A DNA stretch of 6,233 nucleotides from an uncultured Gemmatimonadota bacterium. GTDB taxonomy: Bacteria; Gemmatimonadota; Gemmatimonadetes; Gemmatimonadales; Gemmatimonadaceae. The translations under genes and the position numbers were made by a program. How positions within the stretch are numbered: position 1 is the first letter of the stretch; the number at the start of each line of letters is the position of its first letter. The notes beneath the pieces are model-generated. The model saw only the letters and a program-made list of their open reading frames with translations, did no database searches and had not been told where the DNA came from. The stretch lies in NCBI GenBank assembly GCA_903894655.1, contig CAITQY010000724.1, positions 1 to 6,233 of the forward strand, given 5' to 3'. Of this stretch, positions 1 through 4,810 are shown piece after piece.

Positions 1-133
1 ACTGCACGCTGTCGTGTCGACGGCGACCCCGGCACACGATGCGACGCATCGCGACGTCGAATTCATTAACGCGGGCCTCAATGTGCGTTTATGGTCGAGT
101 TCGGCACGCCAGTTGCTTCCTTCATGGCAGAGT

Positions 134-140
134 GAAGGAG
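134..140 (+). promoter_or_regulatory. Ribosome binding site deciding the lipoprotein start
   Basis: GAAGGAG is a near-consensus Shine-Dalgarno. It lies 12 nt before an in-frame GTG at 153 and 27 nt before an in-frame ATG at 168. This favours GTG 153 over ATG 168. The far-upstream in-frame ATG at 39 has no comparable site and would put 46 extra residues before the hydrophobic signal region. Confidence 0.55.
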
Positions 141-152
141 CGGACCCACACG

Positions 153-2396
153 GTGACTGTCGCACATATGACCATAACTGCATCCAATACAACGACTTCC
201 AGAAGCGCCGGCGTTTTCGCCCGTGCGACGCGCGCCGCGAGTGTGATGGCATGCGCTTTGGGGGTGTTGCAGGGATGCAGCAGTGCTGATGCAGTCGCTC
301 CTCTCTCGCAGAGCAATCGGCCCATCGCTCCGCCGATTTCCGGGACGAACAGCGTGTCCGCGATCCCTCGTTTGGCGCAGTTTTCCCCCGATACGCTGGT
401 CTCCGGCGCCTCGGTGGTCATTACCGGCGAGCACCTCGCCCACGCGATCGACTCCATCAGCCTGACCGTGGGCGGCGTGACCCTCCAGGTGCGCAGCGCC
501 TCCGCCTCCCGCATTGATGCCGTGGTGCCGGTCGGCGCGCTGCCCTGTGCCGCTACGGCCATGCAGCCCGTCACGCTCACCGTAGCCGGCACCGTGCTCA
601 CCGCCACCGTGCCCGTTCGCGCCGCCAACCGCCTCGCCCTCAAAGTCGGCGAGTCGGCCAACTTGCTCTCGGCCGATGACGTGCGCTGCACCGAGCTCGT
701 GGCCCCGACCTCCGGCGCTGCCAATGGCTCCGCCTCCGGCTCTGCCTCCGGCTCTGCCTCCGGCTCTGCCTCCGGCTCTGCCTCCGGCTCTGCCTCCGGA
801 TCCGCCCGCTACATGGTGGCCGTGGTGAACACCAGCGACGTGGCCTCGGGCAGCAGCGCCTTTGAACTGCGCGGCACCGGCACGGGCGCGATGGCCGGAC
901 AGCTGTCGGCGATGAAGAATCCGCCGGCGCTTGGGAGCATGGTCGAGACGTCGGCCCCGAGCAGCGTGATCAACGCCTCGCTGCTGCCGGGCATGCGCAC
1001 GGAATCACTCGTGGCGCAGCAGGCGGCGGCCGCCGAGTCGCGGCATGACGATCAGCTCGACGCGCAGCGCACGATCGCCGCGCGGGCCGGCTCGGCCACC
1101 ACGCAGTGGAGTGCGGCGCGGGCCGAGAAGATGAATCGCCTTGGTGTGGCCATGGCGTCGAGCGCGACGTCGCTGAACGTGGGCGACGTGATCACCATGA
1201 AGGCGCTGTACACCAGCTGCAACGCCGGCCGCGATGTGCAGGCCCGCGTGGTGTACGCGGGCACGCGCGCGGTGGTGCTGGAAGATGTGGCCGCTCCGCG
1301 CGCCCGCACGATGGACGCCGACTACCGCGCGATCGGCGACGAGTTCGACCGCGTGCAGTATCCGCTGCTGCGCGACAACATCGGCGACCCGTTGGCGATG
1401 AACGGCGCGATGAACGGCGACGGCCGCGTGACGATGTTGTTTACGCGCTTCGTGAACGACTCCGTGGCCGGCACGGCGGGCTATGTGAGCGCCTGCAACT
1501 TCTATCCCAAGAGCACCTTCGCGGCCAGCAACGAGAACGAAGTGTTCTACGCCCGCGTCGCCACCGCCACCGAGACGCCGGCCGACTGGCGCCGCGCCAT
1601 GCGCAGCACGGTGATCCATGAGGGCAAGCACCTGGCCAGCTTCGCCGTGCGGTTGGCCGGTAACACGCCGTTCGAAGAGTCGTGGCTCGAGGAGAGCACG
1701 GCGCGCATTGCCGAAGAGCTGTACTCGCGCACCTTCACGAGCGGCGGCAGCTGGAAGGGCAACACCGGTTTCGCCACCACGGTTCGCTGCGAAGTGTACC
1801 AGTGCGACGACCGCCCGCTCATGATGTGGAAGCACTTCTCGATGCTGCACCAGTATCTGCGCGGCGTCGACACGCTGTCGCCGTTGGGCGCTTCCACGAA
1901 CAACGACGTGACGTTCTACGCCAGCGGCTGGTCGCTGGTGCGGTGGGCGGCCGACCAGTATGCCACCACCGAAGGCGCTTGGCTCAAGGCGCTCGTGAAG
2001 GGCGGCGCCCAGACCGGCCTAGCCAACCTCGCGCAACGTACCGGCCGTCCGGCGGGTGAGCTGCTGGCCGATTGGGCGTTGGCGAATGCGGTGGACGACC
2101 TCCCCGGCTTTACCGCCGACCGCACGCAGCTCAGCTTTCCAAGCTGGAATGTGGCCGACGTGATGAGCGGGCTGGCCGGCACGTATCCCGGCGCCTTCTC
2201 GGCGGCTCCGTTGCGGGCGCGGTCACTGAGCTTCGGCACGTTCACGCTGCCGGTGCAGCAGCTGCGGGCGTTCAGCAGCAGCTACTTCAGCTTTGAAGGC
2301 GCGCAGACAGGGGGGCAGTTGCTCGAGCTGCTCGGAGAGGGCGGTGCCGTCGCGGCGTCGGCGGGGTTGCGGGTGGCGGTGGTTCGGGTGCAGTAG
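153..2396 (+). CDS. Exported lipoprotein with TIG domain and HEXXH metallopeptidase-like domain
   Basis: Predicted 747-residue surface or periplasmic lipoprotein, probably a zinc metallopeptidase. Residues 17-41 are a basic then hydrophobic signal ending in the lipobox LQGC, with Cys42 as the lipidation site. Residues about 71-155 look like an IPT/TIG immunoglobulin-like fold (it opens PRLAQFSPDTLVSGASVVITG). Residues 192-218 are a Gly-Ser-Ala-Ser repeat. It interrupts a beta-rich segment that resumes with YMVAVVNTS. From about residue 327 a region resembling M30/hyicolysin-type peptidases begins. It holds HEGKH (His489, Glu490, His493) and WLEES 20 residues later, where Glu513 or Glu514 could be the third zinc ligand, as in gluzincins. 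The protein ends in a beta-strand-like stretch, GLRVAVVRVQ. GTG 153 was chosen for its Shine-Dalgarno; ATG 168 (742 residues) is the alternative. The substrate is unknown. Peptidase activity is inferred from the motif, and the exact family is uncertain. Confidence 0.85.
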   Translation: MTVAHMTITASNTTTSRSAGVFARATRAASVMACALGVLQGCSSADAVAPLSQSNRPIAPPISGTNSVSAIPRLAQFSPDTLVSGASVVITGEHLAHAIDSISLTVGGVTLQVRSASASRIDAVVPVGALPCAATAMQPVTLTVAGTVLTATVPVRAANRLALKVGESANLLSADDVRCTELVAPTSGAANGSASGSASGSASGSASGSASGSASGSARYMVAVVNTSDVASGSSAFELRGTGTGAMAGQLSAMKNPPALGSMVETSAPSSVINASLLPGMRTESLVAQQAAAAESRHDDQLDAQRTIAARAGSATTQWSAARAEKMNRLGVAMASSATSLNVGDVITMKALYTSCNAGRDVQARVVYAGTRAVVLEDVAAPRARTMDADYRAIGDEFDRVQYPLLRDNIGDPLAMNGAMNGDGRVTMLFTRFVNDSVAGTAGYVSACNFYPKSTFAASNENEVFYARVATATETPADWRRAMRSTVIHEGKHLASFAVRLAGNTPFEESWLEESTARIAEELYSRTFTSGGSWKGNTGFATTVRCEVYQCDDRPLMMWKHFSMLHQYLRGVDTLSPLGASTNNDVTFYASGWSLVRWAADQYATTEGAWLKALVKGGAQTGLANLAQRTGRPAGELLADWALANAVDDLPGFTADRTQLSFPSWNVADVMSGLAGTYPGAFSAAPLRARSLSFGTFTLPVQQLRAFSSSYFSFEGAQTGGQLLELLGEGGAVAASAGLRVAVVRVQ
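726..806 (+). repeat. 12-bp in-frame tandem repeat encoding Gly-Ser-Ala-Ser units
   Basis: Six full copies and one partial copy of a 12-bp unit, consensus GGCTCTGCCTCC. The first copy has TCC and the last has GGA TCC in place of the consensus codons; the middle copies are identical. The unit length is a multiple of three, so copy-number changes would lengthen or shorten the protein without breaking frame. It encodes a flexible small-residue loop between the TIG domain and the following beta-rich segment of the lipoprotein. Confidence 0.95.
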
Positions 2397-2425
2397 AGGG
2401 GGCGGCAAGCACCGTTCGATGACCG
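2350..2425 (+). repeat. Direct repeat, copy 1, spanning the lipoprotein stop codon
   Basis: This 76-bp stretch matches 3639-3713 with five mismatches and one extra base (A at 2397). A 38-bp core, 2359-2396, is identical to 3648-3685. The repeat covers the codons for the last 16 residues or so of the lipoprotein, its TAG stop, and 29 bp beyond. Similarity fades over the next 10 bp and is absent to the left of 2350. Confidence 0.9.
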
Positions 2426-2455
2426 CCTCTGCTGCCTTGGGCAGGCGGCAGAGGC
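2425..2455 (+). terminator. Strong hairpin after the lipoprotein gene, possible terminator
   Basis: A 12-bp stem (2425-2436 with 2444-2455, one G-T wobble) closes a 7-base loop, and it begins 28 bp after the stop codon. Three more pairs can form past a 2-base bulge. There is no T-run after it, so it is not a classic intrinsic terminator; it may instead protect the mRNA 3' end or be a recombination scar. The second arm has no counterpart at the other repeat copy. Confidence 0.4.
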
Positions 2456-2461
2456 TCGGTA

Positions 2462-2767
2462 GTGCTCGCCCACCACGCGCGTTCCCACACCCCAGCCACC
2501 ATGATGACGAGCACCGTCGCCGATGCGATGACGTTTATCGATCTGCTGGACCGCTACGACGTGCAGCGGGTGGACCTCCTCCAGATCGACGTCGAAGGCT
2601 TCGATGTCGAGATCCTGATGAAATACGAGCACCACTTGCTCGACGCGCTCCAGCAGGCCGATGCGGTCGGGCTCCTCCACGGACACGGCTACGACACCTT
2701 CGTCGAGGGAGAAGACACGGTCGCGATCCTGCGATCCGGCACCGCGGCCGGCGGCGGTGCATCGTGA
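2462..2767 (+). pseudogene. FkbM-family methyltransferase, 3' remnant
   Basis: The 101 codons from GTG 2462 match the C-terminal part of FkbM-type SAM-dependent methyltransferases, which O-methylate sugars or secondary metabolites. The core is the family signature DLLQIDVEGFD (residues 38-48), followed by YEHHLL and GYDTFVEGEDTVAIL. The N-terminal part of a usual protein of 200-plus residues, including the glycine-rich SAM-binding loop, is absent; recognisable similarity starts right after the hairpin. Between VEIL and MKYEHH the roughly 12 residues common in relatives (around an RP-x-x-I-x-F/Y-E block) also seem to be missing, which suggests a small in-frame deletion. A shorter start at ATG 2501 is possible. 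The TGA shares its A with the next gene's ATG (TGATG), so translation may be coupled. It is unlikely to be an active methyltransferase. The family call rests on motif memory, not on a search. Confidence 0.65.
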
Positions 2768-3549
2768 TGCCCAAGGTGATCCACTACTGCTGGTTTGGCG
2801 GCGGACCGCTCCCGCAACTCGCGCAGGCATGCCTGGCGAGTTGGCGGACCCAATGCCCGGATTACGAGATTCGCCGCTGGGACGAAACGAACCTCGACGT
2901 ACAGCAGTGCCGCTTCTCCCGCGAGGCCATCGCAGCCAGAGCCTGGGCGTTTGTCTCCGACTGGGCTCGGCTCAGGATCGTTCATGACCACGGCGGCATC
3001 TATCTCGACACCGACGTGGAACTCGTGCAGCCACTTGACGACCTGCTCCACTGGCGGGCGTTCTTCGGGTTCCAGCACGATGGTACCGTCAATACGGGCT
3101 TGGGATTTGGCGCGGAGCAAGGCCACCGTGTGGTGGCGGCTTTGCTCGCCGGCTACGAGACCACTTCTTTCGTCGGAACCGATGGCTGCCCCGTGAAGAC
3201 GCCCTGCCCGCAGCGCGACTCGGTAGTCTTCGAGCAGTTTGGGTTCCGGCTCGACGGCTCCTTCCAGGATCGCGAATGCGTCGCCGTCCTCCCCCCCGAG
3301 TATCTCTGCCCAAAGTCGTTCGAGAGCGGGCACGTGACCATCACACCGTTGACTCATTCGATCCATCACTTCCGAGCCTCCTGGCACACCGCCGCTGAGG
3401 CCGCCGATGTCCGTCGGCGCCGCAGGTATGCCCAGCTCTTTGGCCTGTCGCTGGGCGCGCGGATCTACCGGCTCGACCTTCGCGCGCGAAATCGAGCCGC
3501 CAAATGTCGGCTGCTTCCACGCGTGGGGACGAATGATGCCTCGCGCTGA
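2767..3549 (+). CDS. GT32-like (OCH1/capsule type) glycosyltransferase
   Basis: An intact 260-residue cytoplasmic glycosyltransferase that probably adds one sugar from a nucleotide-sugar donor to a growing surface glycan. It opens with the hallmark PKVIHYCWFGG, followed by CLASWRTQCPDYEIRRWDE. The AWAFVSDWARL block leads to GGIYLDTDVEL, whose DxD (Asp81, Asp83) binds the metal and nucleotide sugar. Further family blocks are NTGLGFGAEQG and, near the end, SIHHFRASW. Length is normal for the family. The ATG overlaps the stop of the FkbM remnant by one base, and upstream there is only a weak GGCGG-type ribosome site, so translational coupling is likely. The last 40 residues or so are Arg-rich (VRRRRRYAQ) with no membrane helix that I can see. 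Donor and acceptor cannot be told from sequence; the nearby UDP-xylose synthase makes UDP-xylose one candidate donor, by inference only. Confidence 0.9.
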   Translation: MPKVIHYCWFGGGPLPQLAQACLASWRTQCPDYEIRRWDETNLDVQQCRFSREAIAARAWAFVSDWARLRIVHDHGGIYLDTDVELVQPLDDLLHWRAFFGFQHDGTVNTGLGFGAEQGHRVVAALLAGYETTSFVGTDGCPVKTPCPQRDSVVFEQFGFRLDGSFQDRECVAVLPPEYLCPKSFESGHVTITPLTHSIHHFRASWHTAAEAADVRRRRRYAQLFGLSLGARIYRLDLRARNRAAKCRLLPRVGTNDASR

Positions 3550-3685
3550 CGAAGCTGCCGAACGGATCGTCTGGGCGCAGGAGTGCGCGCGTGTCGCACG
3601 GGCGACGCTTCTGCCGCAGATCTTTGCGGTCGACCCGCTCGCGGCGCCGGCGGGGTTGCGGGTGGCGGTGGTTCGGGTGCAGTAG
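3533..3685 (+). pseudogene. Short tail ORF ending in the lipoprotein C-terminus
   Basis: A 50-codon stretch from ATG 3533 overlaps the end of the glycosyltransferase gene by 17 bp. Its last 11 residues, AGLRVAVVRVQ, are identical to those of the large lipoprotein because they lie in the second direct repeat. The preceding residues (RIVWAQECARVARATLLPQI) match nothing I recognise. The frame is open further upstream to 3407, but inside the glycosyltransferase gene. It is most likely a scar carrying the 3' end of a paralogous gene; a real small protein is possible but unsupported by any ribosome site. Confidence 0.3.
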
Positions 3686-3713
3686 GGGGGCGGTAATAAC
3701 CGGTCGATGACCG
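3639..3713 (+). repeat. Direct repeat, copy 2
   Basis: The 75-bp partner of 2350-2425, same orientation, offset 1,289 bp in the core. The reading frame through it again gives AGLRVAVVRVQ and a TAG stop. Differences from copy 1 are concentrated just after the GGGGGCGG run (TAATAACC here, CAAGCACC in copy 1). It also contains the ATG at 3707 that opens the extended frame of the next gene. Confidence 0.9.
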
Positions 3714-3829
3714 ACGCGGCTGCAGTCGTTTATCGAAGCGCGCCATCTTATTCTGCAGATGTCCTCCGGTCTCGTCCGGTCCATCGAGTCCCCGCGCACC
3801 TCCTGAACGCACCAATCCAGATTCCTGCC
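3686..3829 (+). other. Leader region before the UDP-xylose synthase gene
   Basis: After the TAG at 3685 there is a G-rich run and a small possible hairpin (CGGTC-gat-GACCG, 3701-3713), then an AT-richer stretch around 3728-3755. The frame of the downstream gene is open from ATG 3707, giving 41 residues that resemble no part of the enzyme family. No convincing promoter or Shine-Dalgarno was found. It probably is an untranslated leader. Confidence 0.4.
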
Positions 3830-4036
3830 TTGTCCATCGAATCGAAGCGAATTGTGGTCACCGGCGGTGCCGGTTTTCTCGGATCACACTTGTGTGAATT
3901 GCTGTTGGCGCAGGGGCACGAAGTGCTGTGCATCGACAACTTTTTTTCGAGCACGCGTCGAGGTCTCCTGCACTTGCTCGATCATCCGAGGTTCGAACTC
4001 CAGCGACACGATGTCACGTGGCCGATGTATGTGTAA
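3707..4036 (+). CDS. 5' fragment of the interrupted UDP-xylose synthase gene
   Basis: A 109-codon open frame from ATG 3707 to the premature TAA. Only the last 68 residues (from about 3830) belong to the enzyme: Rossmann strand and glycine loop VVTGGAGFLGSHLC, then CIDNFFSSTRRG and the strand FELQRHDVTWPMYV. Alone it would hold part of the NAD-binding fold but no catalytic residues, so an independent function is doubtful. An automatic annotation would probably list this piece as a separate short epimerase-like protein. Confidence 0.5.
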   Translation: MTDAAAVVYRSAPSYSADVLRSRPVHRVPAHLLNAPIQIPALSIESKRIVVTGGAGFLGSHLCELLLAQGHEVLCIDNFFSSTRRGLLHLLDHPRFELQRHDVTWPMYV

Positions 4037-4807
4037 ACGGACGTGATCTACAACCTCGCCTGTCCGGCCTCGCCGGTGCACTACCAGCACGACCCTGTGC
4101 AGACCACGAAGACCAGCGTGCATGGTGCCATCAACATGCTCGGACTCGCCAAGCGACTCGGCGCCAAGATTCTGCAGGCATCTACTTCGGAGGTGTACGG
4201 GGATCCCGCCGTGCACCCGCAGGTGGAGGAGTACTGGGGCAATGTGAATCCGATCGGGCCACGCTCGTGCTACGACGAAGGCAAGCGCTGCGCCGAAACG
4301 CTGTTCTTCGACTACCATCGACAGCACCAGCTGCGCATCAAGGTGGTTCGGATCTTCAATACGTACGGTCCCCGCATGCACCCGAACGACGGGCGCGTGG
4401 TCTCCAATTTCATCCTGCAGGCGCTGCGCGGCGACGAGATCACGGTGTTCGGCGACGGTTCCCAGACACGGTCGTTCTGCTTCGTGAGTGATCTCATTGA
4501 TGGGATGCAGCGCATGATGCAGAGCGCGGACGACATCACGGGTCCGATCAACCTGGGTAACCCCGAGGAATGCACGATGCGTGAGTTGGCCGAGCTCATC
4601 ATCACGCTCGTCGGCTCACCATCGAAGGTCGTGACGCGTCCGCTCCCCACCGACGATCCTCGTCAGCGTCGGCCGGATATCTCCAAGGCCAACTCCCTGC
4701 TCGGTTGGTCGCCGTCGGTCCCCCTGCGCGAGGGGTTGGCGAAAACTATTGAATACTTTGACACCCTCCTCGCCAGCCAAACACAGGCGGGTGTGATCGG
4801 TCGTTAG
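3830..4807 (+). pseudogene. UDP-glucuronate decarboxylase (UDP-xylose synthase), nonsense-interrupted
   Basis: Read through the stop, this is a complete NAD-dependent short-chain (extended SDR) enzyme of about 325 residues, the usual bacterial size. The family converts UDP-glucuronate to UDP-xylose and CO2 in the cytoplasm through a 4-keto intermediate, supplying xylose for surface glycans. With TTG 3830 as residue 1, the NAD-binding GGAGFLG is at 12-18. The UXS hallmark NLACPASPVHYQ follows at about 75-86, STSEVYGDP at 118-126 and the catalytic Tyr148-x-x-x-Lys152 (YDEGK). FNTYGPRM and a substrate-binding C-terminal half follow. Codon 69 is TAA where relatives have an acidic residue in a VEVD-like context, so a single GAA to TAA change would explain it. 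No frameshift is present; both halves are in one frame. Either the gene is dead, or the base is a sequencing error, or it reinitiates at GTG 4043. The TTG start is chosen by homology length, not by a ribosome site. Confidence 0.85.
4043..4807 (+). CDS. 3' fragment of the interrupted UDP-xylose synthase gene
   Basis: From GTG 4043, six bases after the premature TAA and in the same frame, 254 codons stay open to TAG 4805. It carries the active-site TSE and YxxxK motifs and the whole UDP-sugar-binding part, with RPDISKANSLLGW and EGLAKTIEYF near the end, typical of UXS C-termini. It lacks the glycine-rich NAD loop, so it should not bind cofactor normally. GTG 4043 could act by reinitiation, but no Shine-Dalgarno precedes it. 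The coding part shows no further stop or frameshift, so the lesion is either recent or an artefact. Confidence 0.55.
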   Translation: MIYNLACPASPVHYQHDPVQTTKTSVHGAINMLGLAKRLGAKILQASTSEVYGDPAVHPQVEEYWGNVNPIGPRSCYDEGKRCAETLFFDYHRQHQLRIKVVRIFNTYGPRMHPNDGRVVSNFILQALRGDEITVFGDGSQTRSFCFVSDLIDGMQRMMQSADDITGPINLGNPEECTMRELAELIITLVGSPSKVVTRPLPTDDPRQRRPDISKANSLLGWSPSVPLREGLAKTIEYFDTLLASQTQAGVIGR

Positions 4808-4810
4808 CCG

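Noticed and set aside
37..51. Short palindrome CGATGCG-a-CGCATCG
   Set aside because: Seven-bp arms in high-GC DNA can occur by chance, and nothing ties it to a known operator.
66..93. Possible sigma70-like promoter, TTAACG and TTTATG with a 16-bp spacer
   Set aside because: Only 4 of 6 and 3 of 6 consensus bases match; too weak to call.
14..289. A 91-codon plus-strand frame at the window start
   Set aside because: It overlaps the lipoprotein signal region in another frame, with no ribosome site or recognisable sequence.
1005..1850. A 281-codon minus-strand open frame
   Set aside because: It is antisense to the peptidase domain of the lipoprotein, His/Arg/Ala rich, and without recognisable domains; the plus frame carries clear motifs.
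2350..2455. Integron attC site or transposon end at the repeat and hairpin
   Set aside because: No RYYYAAC/GTTRRRY core pair, no terminal inverted repeats or target-site duplication were visible, and the hairpin is present at only one copy.
2293..2766. An upstream in-frame extension of the glycosyltransferase (418 codons in all)
   Set aside because: The extra 158 residues are Arg-rich shadow of the lipoprotein and FkbM frames, while the family's normal N-terminus PKVIHYCWFGG starts exactly at ATG 2767.
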